From contig JBGAIF010000001.1 of the NCBI GenBank assembly GCA_044225795.1, positions 434,001 to 498,000 on the forward strand: a stretch of DNA of 64,000 bases, written 5' to 3'. Within the stretch, counting starts at the first letter, position 1. Every line of letters starts with the position of its first letter. The translations under genes and the position numbers were made by a program. Positions 34,680-43,493 of the stretch are shown here, piece by piece. This stretch comes from Nemorincola sp044225795. GTDB lineage: Bacteria; Bacteroidota; Bacteroidia; Chitinophagales; Chitinophagaceae. A model generated the notes under the pieces. The model did not search any database. It had not been told where the DNA came from and saw only the letters and a list, made by a program, of their open reading frames with translations.

Positions 34680-35399
34680 TTATAGCCCAGTCAGACATAT
34701 ACCCACCGAAGCAGGAGTAATGGCGGGACCAGCATTTTCTTTGTATATCGTAGTCAGGTTATACGAAGCAAATAATGAAAAATTACCCCAACCTACTCTT
34801 GCAGTTGCTGCAAAATTCCATGGGCTCAGGTATCTCTTTGTATCAACTTTATCTTTCACATTAGTGCCGCCCACTGAATGGAGGCCCTTAGTATGCGAAC
34901 CAAGCAAAGTACCCACTTGCAGCCCTATAGCAGCTTTAAAGCCTTTGTTGCGGTTCTGCATGTTACTGAAATAGCGCAGTTCAAATGGCGCTTGCAGGTA
35001 AGTGGTGCCGAATTTATAACGTTTGTAGGGCAATGTATCTGTTACAAAGTGAGCTTGCGCTCCGTAAGCGCCGGTGTCAGCTACCCTGACAATCTGTTGA
35101 TTAAGATAGGTAACAGAAGTACTGATACCCAGCCCGGCAGCAAAACTCAGGTTCGATTTTTTTATTGGAAAGTCATAACAGAGGTATCCGTTAAATCCAT
35201 AGTTAAATGGCTTCACCTTAATGCTGTCCGGCTTTTGTATCCAGTTGTTATATGTAAGTTGGATCATTACAAAATCTCTTGCAGGTTTCACGATCGGAGC
35301 TGGCGTAGCCGTTGCATTCATCTTTCCTGTACCGTCTTGTGCCAGCAGAGAGAAAGATGCGGTAAATGATAACGCCAGTAAGGCAATGATTTTTTGCAT
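34680..35399 (-). CDS. Outer-membrane beta-barrel protein (239 aa)
   Basis: The signal peptide ends at LLAQ (about residue 21). The mature part alternates hydrophobic strands and turns (FVMIQLTYNNWIQ, FGTTYLQAPFELRYFSN, FKAAIGLQVGTLLGSHTKG, VGWGNFSLFASYNLT), as in porin-family (PorT-like) eight-stranded barrels of Bacteroidota. It ends SVGICLTGL instead of an aromatic residue. The function is unknown. A TATATTTG promoter box is 17 nt upstream. It is convergent with the other barrel gene but not closely similar to it. Confidence 0.8.
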   Translation of the reverse strand: MQKIIALLALSFTASFSLLAQDGTGKMNATATPAPIVKPARDFVMIQLTYNNWIQKPDSIKVKPFNYGFNGYLCYDFPIKKSNLSFAAGLGISTSVTYLNQQIVRVADTGAYGAQAHFVTDTLPYKRYKFGTTYLQAPFELRYFSNMQNRNKGFKAAIGLQVGTLLGSHTKGLHSVGGTNVKDKVDTKRYLSPWNFAATARVGWGNFSLFASYNLTTIYKENAGPAITPASVGICLTGL

Positions 35400-35416
35400 A
35401 GATCAATATTAGTGCG

Positions 35417-35424
35417 CAAATATA
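35417..35424 (-). promoter_or_regulatory. Putative -7 box (TATATTTG) for the 239-aa barrel gene
   Basis: Fits TAnnTTTG on the minus strand, 17 nt before the ATG at 35399; no -33 at usual spacing. Confidence 0.45.
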
Positions 35425-35503
35425 ATTGCTACACAATGGATAATTTGTTAAAAAACATAAATAAACCCGAAAATATAGCCCTGTTTTGCCTTCATCCAAA
35501 CAA

Positions 35504-35530
35504 AGAACCCACAGCCATGCCGTGGGTTCT
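35504..35530 (-). terminator. Intrinsic terminator of the susC-susD-lipoprotein operon
   Basis: 9-bp stem AGAACCCAC/GTGGGTTCT (35504-35512, 35522-35530) followed on the minus strand by TTTGTTT. Confidence 0.7.
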
Positions 35531-35550
35531 CCGAAGATATTATTACATTA

Positions 35551-36222
35551 TTAGAGTTTCTTGAATGTTCTGAGTGATGGTCCGAAATTGGAATTACCTA
35601 CTATCTGGTATTCATACGTAGTGTCTCCCGGAGACATACTGATCGCACCTGCTGTACCTGAGAAATTACCGATCGCGCTAGGCTGGTCGTTCATATGCAG
35701 CGTTATCAGGTCGCCGTCCTGCACAAAGTATCCCGGAACAATGAATTTGGCATTATCAGCAGAATACTTAACGCCACCTACGTTATCAGTACGGTACAGG
35801 CCCCTCGCCATACGGGTCACGTTAACAGTATCGTCATTAGATGCCCTTACATACTGTCCTGCAAGATTTACTGTATCATTCACGTCAGTGATCGCTACAT
35901 ATACATAAGTATAGCCTACAAAGCCATAAGAATTCTTTGCAGATACGGTAGCAACATACAGGCCCGGTTTCAGATTAGACAAATGGCTGGCATCAACCAC
36001 CGGCTTTATTGACTCATGATAGAAAGAATCGTATGCAGTAGCCATGATAGTATTGGCATTAGGCATCGGGCCGCCGCCTACAGGAAAACTGTAGAACTGT
36101 CCGTTTGTGATCTTAATGGTCGGGTACGATACACTTATTGGCCTTGACACTACATCCTCCTTTCTTTTACACCCTGCATAAGCCATTGCCGCAAGAACCG
36201 ATAGCATTAATATTTTTTTCAT
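35551..36222 (-). CDS. Surface lipoprotein of a SusCD operon (DUF5012/BT_2262-like)
   Basis: This 223-residue protein has a lipobox at Cys18 (AYAGC), then an Ig-like beta domain (SVSYPTIKITNGQFYSFPVGG, YVATVSAKNSYGFVGYTYVYVAI) and a C-terminal lipocalin-like segment (LAGQYVRASNDDTVNVTRMARGLY). The layout resembles the SusE/SusF-position lipoproteins annotated DUF5012. They sit on the cell surface and help bind the operon's substrate. It is the third gene after susC and susD, 25 nt after the susD stop. Confidence 0.78.
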   Translation of the reverse strand: MKKILMLSVLAAMAYAGCKRKEDVVSRPISVSYPTIKITNGQFYSFPVGGGPMPNANTIMATAYDSFYHESIKPVVDASHLSNLKPGLYVATVSAKNSYGFVGYTYVYVAITDVNDTVNLAGQYVRASNDDTVNVTRMARGLYRTDNVGGVKYSADNAKFIVPGYFVQDGDLITLHMNDQPSAIGNFSGTAGAISMSPGDTTYEYQIVGNSNFGPSLRTFKKL

Positions 36223-36247
36223 TCTCTGTCGTTTTTTTAAAATTCAA

Positions 36248-37747
36248 TTAAGGTTTCTGCCACCAAACTTTGTTTGTTATAGAAGCAAGACCCGGGAAGT
36301 TACTATTGGTTGTACTTTCTGTATTAGGATACAGGAAGCGCTGAGGCATCTGGTTGCCTATCAGGCTGCTCTTCGGGTGTATCAGGAAGTCAGGATATCC
36401 TGTACGGCGCCATTCTGTCCATGCCTCAAAGCCCTGGTTACCACACATGGCGAACCATTTCTGTGTAATGATATGGCGAACCTTTTCAGCGGCAGTACCG
36501 GCAGCGGGATATATACTCCAGTATCCGCCGGCAGCTATATAATCATCATATGCCGATGAGAGTGTTGGCGTATATTCAGTTTGCAGGGCTGCAGAATAGT
36601 AATCAAAGCTGGCCTGGATACCGGAATAGAAAAGCGCCTGGTCATCGGCACCCGGTGCACCCCATCCCCTTGCAGCAGCTTCAGCCTGAAGGAAGAAGCT
36701 TTCTGCCGCGGTCAACAGGTTCACAGGAGCGCTCTTCGAAGCATCGTTCTGAGCATCACCAGCAACGTAAATATTTGGTATGGCATAAGAACCTGCTGGC
36801 AAAGTAATGTTGAACGAACCCTGAGTGATGCCATTGCCCGGCTCATAGAAAATAACTGCACGAGGGTCGCCATTGCTGTTCATACTGTCTATGCAGGTTG
36901 CGCTGCCTCCAAGGTTCTGAACACCTGCAAGTTGCGTAGAGCTTTCCTCGGCATACAGTGGATTCTTGTTAGCAGAGCTGGAACCATATGCGATCTTCGC
37001 GTCATCTCCTGTACCTATGAACTGTGGATTGTGAGCAAACAAAGAATCAAGCTTTTTCTTAACGCCCGTAGGATCAATGTTTATCTGCCTCAGCAGCACC
37101 CTCAGTTTCAGCGTATTGGAGAACTTCTGCCATTTGCTCATGTCACCACTGTACACCAGGTCTTCAGCACCAGGAGCAGAAGGATCAGCAATATTGATGA
37201 ATTTATTTGCCGAGTCTATCAACGCAAGTATTCCGTTGTATACCACGCGCTGAGAATCATATTTAGGATTCACTTTGTGCCCGGCACTATATTCGCCAAG
37301 CAATGCGTCTCTGTATGGAACATCGCCCCAGGCATCTGTAATGAGCTGGAACGTGTACGCCTGCATTAGCAGTGCTACTGCTTTGTATTGTTTCTTATGC
37401 AGTGTATCGGCAAGTTTATACAACTGGCGGAAGTTCTCCGCACCCTGGTACAGGTTGCTCCACGCGTAGTTGAACTGCTCCTGGCCCGGCGCATATTGCT
37501 CCCACACCACATATTGGCTGGCAATCGGTGTCTGTGTCCAGTACTGCGACCATATAGAACCTGTAAGTTCAAGGTCCATACCTACCGCAGAACCAATGTA
37601 TAACTGCGCACCCGGCAGCAAAGTTTTCACAGTTGCCGTCTGAGATACGTTAGGATTTGTATTTACACTCATGAACTTCCTGCACGAAGTAGCACCCAGT
37701 GTGAGCGCAACCGCAGCAGTAAGTGCCAATTTTCTGTTTATCAACAT
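36248..37747 (-). CDS. SusD/RagB family nutrient-binding outer-membrane lipoprotein (SusD-like 2)
   Basis: The 499-residue lipoprotein has an acylation Cys22 (GATSC) and belongs to the SusD-like 2 group: FMSVNTNPNVSQTA near the N-terminus, WSQYWTQTPIASQY, TPR-like helices (YKAVALLMQAYTFQLITDAWGDVPY), and the C-terminal ITQKWFAMCGNQGFEAWTEWRRTGYP. SusD lids the SusC barrel and captures the nutrient at the surface. This subgroup is often linked to peptides or other non-starch substrates, so the ligand is open. It starts 24 nt after the susC stop. Confidence 0.93.
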   Translation of the reverse strand: MLINRKLALTAAVALTLGATSCRKFMSVNTNPNVSQTATVKTLLPGAQLYIGSAVGMDLELTGSIWSQYWTQTPIASQYVVWEQYAPGQEQFNYAWSNLYQGAENFRQLYKLADTLHKKQYKAVALLMQAYTFQLITDAWGDVPYRDALLGEYSAGHKVNPKYDSQRVVYNGILALIDSANKFINIADPSAPGAEDLVYSGDMSKWQKFSNTLKLRVLLRQINIDPTGVKKKLDSLFAHNPQFIGTGDDAKIAYGSSSANKNPLYAEESSTQLAGVQNLGGSATCIDSMNSNGDPRAVIFYEPGNGITQGSFNITLPAGSYAIPNIYVAGDAQNDASKSAPVNLLTAAESFFLQAEAAARGWGAPGADDQALFYSGIQASFDYYSAALQTEYTPTLSSAYDDYIAAGGYWSIYPAAGTAAEKVRHIITQKWFAMCGNQGFEAWTEWRRTGYPDFLIHPKSSLIGNQMPQRFLYPNTESTTNSNFPGLASITNKVWWQKP

Positions 37748-37771
37748 ACCTGATAGTTTAATAATTATTTT

Positions 37772-40700
37772 TTAGAACGTAACCTTTACAAATGCACCAT
37801 AGTTCCTTAAAGAAGGACGTGCAGAGTAGTTAAATCCTTGTCCGTTACCGATAGCTCCTGCAGATGTTTCTTCAGGATCATCATATTTATTGCTTGTAGC
37901 AGTCCACAGCAGCAGGTTGTTACCAAATACACCGGCCTCAAGACCGCCGAACATGCTGTGCTTGTAATACTTTGTAGGTATCTTATAAGACAATGCCACT
38001 TCCTGCAGCCTTACGTAGCTCGCGTTTACGAGGCCCTGTGCCGGCAACGTTTGTTGTTCTGTTGTTGTGTAATAAGTATACGGCAGGAATTTCGTTGTGT
38101 TGGGGAGGTAGATATTTGTATTAGGCACCTGGTATACCGAGTTGGCCCAAACATATGCTTCGCGGTTGTTCACGGTTGTCTCCTGTGTAGTACCGTTGAA
38201 GTCCATGGTCATTTTGTTGCGGCTGTAGAACTGGCCACCTTGCTTGGTGGTAAACAATGCATACAGCTTTATACCCTTGAAGGAAATTTCTGTACCCCAT
38301 GATGCCATGAACTTAGGCTGGTAAGAACCTCTGTATACTGGTTTCTTGGTAGCCACTGGCAAACCTGTTGACTGGTCTACAACCGGATGCCAGATACCGG
38401 TCTTAGGGTCCTGCCAGTACTGGATGTCAGCAGCGTAGAATGTACCGAAAGGATGTCCTACGGCAGCTACGATATCCATACCATTGTAACCACCCAGCAC
38501 CACATGGTCAAGGCCACCGGCCAGGCTCACTACGTTGCTTACGTTATGCGTATAGGTTCCGAAGATGTCCCATTTCAGGCCCCACCTTGTCTGAATCGGT
38601 GTACCTCTCATGCTCAGCTCTATACCTTTGTTGCTTACAGAACCAATATTTGCATAGTTGAACAGGAAGCCAGATGATGGCGCCGTTGGAACCGCTGTGA
38701 TCAGGTTCTCAGTGATCTTGGTATAAACAGTGAATGAAGTGGTAAGCCTGTTCTTCAGGAAGGCAAGGTCAGTACCGGCTTCCAGTTCGCGTGTGCGCTC
38801 TGGTTTCAGATGTTGGTCACCTACTGTATTAGATATATAGTACGCAGGAATTCCGTTGAACGGAGGTACTATAGAACCAAAACCGGTAGTGATCGAGTTT
38901 TGAACATAACCCGGAGCGTTGTTGGCATAAGGCGGAGCATCATGTCCGACACCACCGCCACCTACACGCACCTTGCCATAGTTCAGCACCTTGTCCTTGA
39001 ATCCGCCGCCATTCATTCTTTCAGTGAACACCCATGAAGCGTTAGCGCCGGGATAGAAGTAAGAATTGCGGTCATATTCCAGTGTAGAAGACCAGTCATT
39101 ACGTCCGGTCAGTTCCAGGAACAACTCTTTCTGGAAATTGAACTGGAAATCTCCATACAAAGCGTAAGCTCTGCGGTTGATAATGTTGTTGTAGCCAACA
39201 ACCGGGCCAATGTTATTCTGGAGGTTGTAGTAGTTAGGTAACACAAGGCCATTTGTTCCCGGATCAATGATGCCGGCAAGTGTTTGGTCATGGGTTATTG
39301 ATACGTTGTGGCCCACGAGAGCGTTGAAACCGAAGTTGTTGCTTAACGCGTGGTTGAAATTAACGGTCAGGTCATTGTAGAGGCGGAAAGCATTATAGTT
39401 CTGCTCTGTGTAACCACCCGCAGATGTCTGGTTCAGGCCTTGCCAGAAATTATCAACAGGCTCTGCGTTAAATACAGGGGTCTTATAGTTCGACCTGTTG
39501 GCCATTACGTCTGCGCCCAGTCGGTTAGCTACATTGAAAGAACCTTTCTTCCATCCCAGTTTGATATCGCCCAATACGCGGTCAGACTGGTTGCGGTTAT
39601 CATAATACTTTGCTACCCAATATGGATTCTTAGCATATGCCGCATACTGTCCATAACGCTCCACACCTGCAGTATCATAATACTGCATAGAATAGAATTT
39701 GTTATCGTAATCCTTCATTTCCCAGATAGGAATGTCACGTGCTGTCTGGTACAGGTTATCAAGTACTGAGCCTGCGCCCTGTCCTGTTGTTTCTGCCCGT
39801 GAGTAGGTATTCAAATAGTTAACGTTGATCGAAGAATACAAACGGTTGCTTAGTTGTGTAGTACCATTAAAACGAACACTGTACTTGTTGTAGAATGTGT
39901 TAGGCACTACTCCCTGGCTGTTCATTGAATTCAACGAAAGCAGGTAAGTCGTTTTTTCAGTTCCGCCCGATACAGAAACATAGTTGTTCAGTTCCTTACC
40001 GTGGTTGAAGAAACTCTTGATGTTGGTAGGCAGATCAGAGTACGGCTTTACTAACTGTTTGCCGTCTATCACCTGGCCCCATGGACGAAGCGCGCCATCG
40101 AAAGGAAGGCCCCAGCTGAAATTCTCGCGACGATCATCGGCAACACCGTTGTAGATGTTACCCTGTCCGAACTGGTGTTGCAGATCGGCATACTTCAGGA
40201 AGTCCGATTGCGTGTATGTGACCTTGTAGGTAACATCGAGTTTTGTAGGCTTTCCTGACTCGCGGCGCTTGCCTCCCTTTGTAGTGATGATCAGCGCGCC
40301 GTTCGCGCCGGCAGAACCGTAGAGAACAGAAGCGGAAGAACCATTCAATACAGTTACTGATTCGATTTCTTCCGGATTAAGATCATTGGCACTGTTACCG
40401 AAATCAACCTGCGCCAGCTCAGAGAAAGCGTCACTTGCTCCGCTGAGCGTGCTTTGAGTACGGTCAAAGTTGTTCGTGATCACACCATCAACTACGATCA
40501 GTGAGTTGTTGTTGCCGATGATGGAATTCTCACCACGCAACACAAGACGTGTAGATCCACCCGGACCACCGGTTGAACTTGTAATATTGGCTCCGGCTAC
40601 TTTACCTGCAAGGCTCGATAATGCGCTTGTATTGTTTGCCGCAGTCAACTCTTCCGCATTTACAGTTGTAGTGCTGTATCCGAGTTCTCTCTTTTCTCTC

Positions 40701-41035
40701 CTTAGCGCCTGGGCTGTAACTATGGTACCTTCCAGCTCCTTGGCAATAGCCTGCATCTTCACTCTTATCGTTCCATCCTCCTCAGTCACCACACGCGTAT
40801 TGTAGCCAAGCGCCTGGATGATGAAATCACCATTGCCGTCCGGCACTTCGAGCATGAAATCACCATTGGCATCAGCCACAGTACCTATTTGTGTACCCTT
40901 TACAGTAACGGCAGCACCGGGCAATCCATGTCCCAACTCATCCAATATCTTCCCCGTTACCGTATGGGTGGTTTGCGCCAGCGCGGAAAAACCAACCGTA
41001 AGTAGTGATACACATAGTAACAGAACTCTTTTCAT
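37772..41035 (-). CDS. SusC/RagA family TonB-linked outer-membrane transporter
   Basis: This 1087-residue receptor has a signal peptide (ends SALAQ), an N-terminal carboxypeptidase-like domain (TVTGKILDELGHGLPGAAVTVKGT) typical of SusC, a plug domain (IESVTVLNGSSASVLYGSAGANGALIITTK), and a 22-strand barrel ending FVKVTF. It imports an oligomeric nutrient with TonB energy. There are no glycoside hydrolases, peptidases or a regulator (HTCS, sigma/anti-sigma) next to it, so this is a minimal susCD-type locus and the substrate is unknown. Confidence 0.95.
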   Translation of the reverse strand: MKRVLLLCVSLLTVGFSALAQTTHTVTGKILDELGHGLPGAAVTVKGTQIGTVADANGDFMLEVPDGNGDFIIQALGYNTRVVTEEDGTIRVKMQAIAKELEGTIVTAQALRREKRELGYSTTTVNAEELTAANNTSALSSLAGKVAGANITSSTGGPGGSTRLVLRGENSIIGNNNSLIVVDGVITNNFDRTQSTLSGASDAFSELAQVDFGNSANDLNPEEIESVTVLNGSSASVLYGSAGANGALIITTKGGKRRESGKPTKLDVTYKVTYTQSDFLKYADLQHQFGQGNIYNGVADDRRENFSWGLPFDGALRPWGQVIDGKQLVKPYSDLPTNIKSFFNHGKELNNYVSVSGGTEKTTYLLSLNSMNSQGVVPNTFYNKYSVRFNGTTQLSNRLYSSINVNYLNTYSRAETTGQGAGSVLDNLYQTARDIPIWEMKDYDNKFYSMQYYDTAGVERYGQYAAYAKNPYWVAKYYDNRNQSDRVLGDIKLGWKKGSFNVANRLGADVMANRSNYKTPVFNAEPVDNFWQGLNQTSAGGYTEQNYNAFRLYNDLTVNFNHALSNNFGFNALVGHNVSITHDQTLAGIIDPGTNGLVLPNYYNLQNNIGPVVGYNNIINRRAYALYGDFQFNFQKELFLELTGRNDWSSTLEYDRNSYFYPGANASWVFTERMNGGGFKDKVLNYGKVRVGGGGVGHDAPPYANNAPGYVQNSITTGFGSIVPPFNGIPAYYISNTVGDQHLKPERTRELEAGTDLAFLKNRLTTSFTVYTKITENLITAVPTAPSSGFLFNYANIGSVSNKGIELSMRGTPIQTRWGLKWDIFGTYTHNVSNVVSLAGGLDHVVLGGYNGMDIVAAVGHPFGTFYAADIQYWQDPKTGIWHPVVDQSTGLPVATKKPVYRGSYQPKFMASWGTEISFKGIKLYALFTTKQGGQFYSRNKMTMDFNGTTQETTVNNREAYVWANSVYQVPNTNIYLPNTTKFLPYTYYTTTEQQTLPAQGLVNASYVRLQEVALSYKIPTKYYKHSMFGGLEAGVFGNNLLLWTATSNKYDDPEETSAGAIGNGQGFNYSARPSLRNYGAFVKVTF

Positions 41036-41408
41036 ACTCTATATTTTTCTTTATCAAAAAAGCGGTTTAATCAAACATTACCCTGCCCGGTGGGCCTTGC
41101 CCAACAGACATAATAGGGGGTGAATTTATTACAACATTGCGAATAATCAAAGCTTTCCTTTGAATTTCCTTAACAATCAAAAAATTAATCATTTATGCGC
41201 TGTCCACACATCAGATGATTTTACTTTTTTCAACTCATACCTTCTCTCCTTTTCGCTAATAAATGATTTATTTTTATATAAATGGTGTTTTGTCGTTTTT
41301 TATGCTGTTCTCCACACATCTTTTCCTTGAACGTCAAAATTTTTTTGCAGAATTTTTATTGATAATCAAATAGTTATGATTCTGTCATAAAATTTCTTAA
41401 TAAATTTC

Positions 41409-41439
41409 TTGGCGCTTTCCATACCCCGCTTTACCTTTG
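41409..41439 (+). promoter_or_regulatory. -33/-7 promoter (TTG-N20-TACCTTTG) for the rplM-rpsI-rpsB operon
   Basis: TTG at 41409-41411 and TACCTTTG at 41432-41439 fit the consensus well. Transcription should begin near 41446, giving a leader of about 60 nt before rplM. Confidence 0.65.
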
Positions 41440-41455
41440 CACTCCCAAAATTTTT

Positions 41456-41470
41456 AAACCTCAAAGGTTT
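41456..41470 (+). promoter_or_regulatory. Small hairpin in the rplM leader
   Basis: AAACCT-CAA-AGGTTT is a perfect 6-bp stem with a triloop, about 10 nt into the predicted leader. It is a candidate for autoregulation by L13, a leader class reported in Bacteroidia; the match to that class is not established here. Confidence 0.35.
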
Positions 41471-41505
41471 CTGACTTTTAAACTTTTGACTTTTTTAATT
41501 ATAAT

Positions 41506-41964
41506 ATGAGACACTTAAGTTTTAAGACACAATCGGCCAACGAGAAAATAGTTACTCGTGAATGGCACGTTATTGATGCTACCAACCAGACACTGGGCCG
41601 TATGACTTCCCAGATCGCAGCTATCCTGCGTGGCAAACATAAAGCATACTATACTCCTCACTTCGATTGCGGAGATTATGTGATCGTTATCAACTCTGCT
41701 AAGGTGGTCCTCACCGGCAACAAGCTCGCCGACAAGGAATACCAGACTTACTCTATGTACCCCGGAGGTCAGAAGATAGAAATGGCAAGCGAGCTGATCA
41801 GCCGTCGTCCTAATCTGATGATCGAGCGCGCAGTAAAAGGCATGCTTCCTAAGAATCGCCTCGGCCGCGCTATGGCTAAGAAGCTTTTCGTTTACGAAGG
41901 AGCTGAGCACCCGCACAAAGCCCAGAGCCCTAAGACATTGGTGACCAAAGGAATCGCTAAATAA
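41506..41964 (+). CDS. rplM: 50S ribosomal protein L13
   Basis: The 152-residue protein has the L13 core: WHVIDATNQTLGRMTSQIAAILRGKHKAYYTPH, YVIVINSAKVVLTG, a GQKI(E)MASELISRRPN segment, VKGMLPKNRLGRAMAKKLFVYEG and AEHPHKAQSPK. It binds 23S rRNA early in large-subunit assembly. Together with rpsI it forms the conserved rplM-rpsI pair; rpsB follows in the same direction. Confidence 0.98.
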   Translation: MRHLSFKTQSANEKIVTREWHVIDATNQTLGRMTSQIAAILRGKHKAYYTPHFDCGDYVIVINSAKVVLTGNKLADKEYQTYSMYPGGQKIEMASELISRRPNLMIERAVKGMLPKNRLGRAMAKKLFVYEGAEHPHKAQSPKTLVTKGIAK

Positions 41965-42030
41965 GCATACCATTAATAATGGTGTTCGCAATCAACAATA
42001 TTAAAATAACAAAAACCATTCTCAGATAAA

Positions 42031-42420
42031 ATGGAAAAACAAAAAAACGCCGTTGGTCGCCGTAAAGAAGCAGTAGCTCGCGTATACATGAGCAAAGGCA
42101 CCGGCAATATCACGGTTAATGGCAAGGAATACAAAGCGTATTTCCCGATCATGTACCTCCAGAACCAGGTGGAACTGCCTTTCAAAACAATAGATGCTTT
42201 AAGTTCATTTGACACTGTAGTGACTGTACAGGGTGGTGGTCCTAAAGGCCAGGCAGAAGCCATAAAGATGGCTGTTGCCCGTGTTCTGTGCGAAGTGAAC
42301 GCAGAAAACAGGCCGCCACTGAAAAAAGCGGGTCTGATGACGCGTGACAGCCGTGCTGTAGAACGTAAGAAATTCGGTAAAGCTAAGGCTCGTCGTAGCT
42401 TCCAGTTCTCTAAACGTTAA
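42031..42420 (+). CDS. rpsI: 30S ribosomal protein S9
   Basis: At 129 residues it has the S9 pattern: AVGRRKEAVARVYMSKGTGNITVNGKEY, VTVQGGGPKGQAEAIKMAVARVL, then RPPLKKAGLMTRDSRAVERKKFGKAKARRSFQFSKR, the basic C-terminal tail that reaches the P-site tRNA. It lies 66 nt after rplM and 45 nt before rpsB. Confidence 0.98.
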   Translation: MEKQKNAVGRRKEAVARVYMSKGTGNITVNGKEYKAYFPIMYLQNQVELPFKTIDALSSFDTVVTVQGGGPKGQAEAIKMAVARVLCEVNAENRPPLKKAGLMTRDSRAVERKKFGKAKARRSFQFSKR

Positions 42421-42465
42421 TTGTCGGTCACTATTTTATTTTTTAATCAACAAGAAATTATTCAA

Positions 42466-43380
42466 ATGGAAGATAATAAAACATTACACCAGCAGTTACT
42501 CGAAGCTGGCGTTCACTTCGGCCACCTGAAGAAAAAATGGAACCCAAAGATGCTCCCTTACATCTTTGCGGAAAAGAACGGCATACATATCATTGACCTC
42601 AACAAGACAATTGACGGCCTCGACGAAGCTGCAGCAGCACTGAAGTCTATCGCTAAGAGCGGTAAGAAGATCATGTTCGTAGCTACCAAGAAGCAGGCTA
42701 AGGAAATAGTAGCGGAAGCTGCTGCTAAAGTGAACATGCCTTTCGTTACTGAGCGCTGGCTCGGTGGTATGCTCACCAACTTCAGCACTATCCGTAAGAG
42801 CGTAAAGAAGATGCTCAGCATCGAGAAAATGCTCCAGGATGGTACGCTCGACAGCGTTACCAAGAAGGAGAAACTGACGCTGACGCGCAGCAAGGACAAG
42901 ATGGAAAAAGTATTAGGTGGTATCTCCCAGATGGGTCGTACTCCTGCTGCTTTGTTCATGGTGGACATCAGCCACGAGCACATTGCACTGGCAGAAGCTA
43001 AGCGCCTGGGTATCGCTACATTCGCTATGGTTGATACCAACAGCGACCCTACTAAGGTTGACTTCGCAATCCCTGCTAACGATGACGCTACCAAGTCTAT
43101 CGCTATCATCACCAATTACCTCACTGCGGCTATCATGGAAGGTCTCCAGGAGCGCGCCCAGGTGAAGGAAGAAGAAGAAACATCTGAAGAAGCTACTGAA
43201 AAGGTACGCGGCCTCGATGTAGCTGAAGAAGAAGGTGAAGGTGGCCGTCGTGGCGGCGGCGGTCGCGGCAGAGGCCGTAGCACCACTCCGGGAGCAGCCG
43301 GTGGCGGACGCGGACCTGGTCGCAGCGCGGGTGGCCCTGGTGGCAACCGCGGTGGCGGCAGAACTCCTGCAAAACACTAA
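42466..43380 (+). CDS. rpsB: 30S ribosomal protein S2 with Gly/Arg-rich C-terminal extension
   Basis: Residues 1-235 are normal S2: QLLEAGVHFGHLKKKWNPKM, FVTERWLGGMLTNFSTIRKS, ALFMVDISHEHIALAEAKRLGI, FAMVDTNSDPTKVDFAIPANDDATKSI. An acidic stretch follows (KEEEETSEEATEKV), and the last 48 residues (257-304) are a Gly/Arg-rich tail with repeated RGG/GGRG motifs (GRRGGGGRGRGR, RSAGGPGGNRGGGR). E. coli S2 (241 aa) has no such tail. The ATG at 42466 is the family start; an upstream in-frame codon at 42421 adds only unrelated residues. Confidence 0.97.
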   Translation: MEDNKTLHQQLLEAGVHFGHLKKKWNPKMLPYIFAEKNGIHIIDLNKTIDGLDEAAAALKSIAKSGKKIMFVATKKQAKEIVAEAAAKVNMPFVTERWLGGMLTNFSTIRKSVKKMLSIEKMLQDGTLDSVTKKEKLTLTRSKDKMEKVLGGISQMGRTPAALFMVDISHEHIALAEAKRLGIATFAMVDTNSDPTKVDFAIPANDDATKSIAIITNYLTAAIMEGLQERAQVKEEEETSEEATEKVRGLDVAEEEGEGGRRGGGGRGRGRSTTPGAAGGGRGPGRSAGGPGGNRGGGRTPAKH

Positions 43381-43410
43381 TTATCAGTACCGCAAAATAT
43401 AACACTACAT

Positions 43411-43434
43411 TAAAGCCCCTGCAGTGGGGCTTTA
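43411..43434 (+). terminator. Hairpin between rpsB and tsf
   Basis: 9-bp stem TAAAGCCCC/GGGGCTTTA (43411-43419, 43426-43434) with 6-nt loop and only a weak U-tract. It may be an attenuator reducing tsf relative to rpsB. Confidence 0.55.
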
Positions 43435-43493
43435 ATAATAAAATGCGAATTTTGTACCCCTTATTAATAAACTAATAAACGTATAATAATACA

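Larger units (their letters stand above)
41036..41505. other. Intergenic region between susC and rplM (470 nt)
   Basis: An A+T-rich region separating two divergent operons. It holds the rplM promoter (below). A short GCCCGGTGGGC hairpin lies near 41080-41095, upstream of susC, but I found no TAnnTTTG box for susC. ATGCGCTGTCCACACATC (41194) and a variant (41302) are imperfect repeats of unclear meaning. No RNA gene or ORF is convincing. Confidence 0.5.

Noticed and set aside
42913..43377. Antisense frames over the rpsB 3' end, rich in Ala, Pro and Thr
   Set aside because: They mirror the Gly/Arg-rich tail of S2, which is itself in frame with a conserved ribosomal protein.
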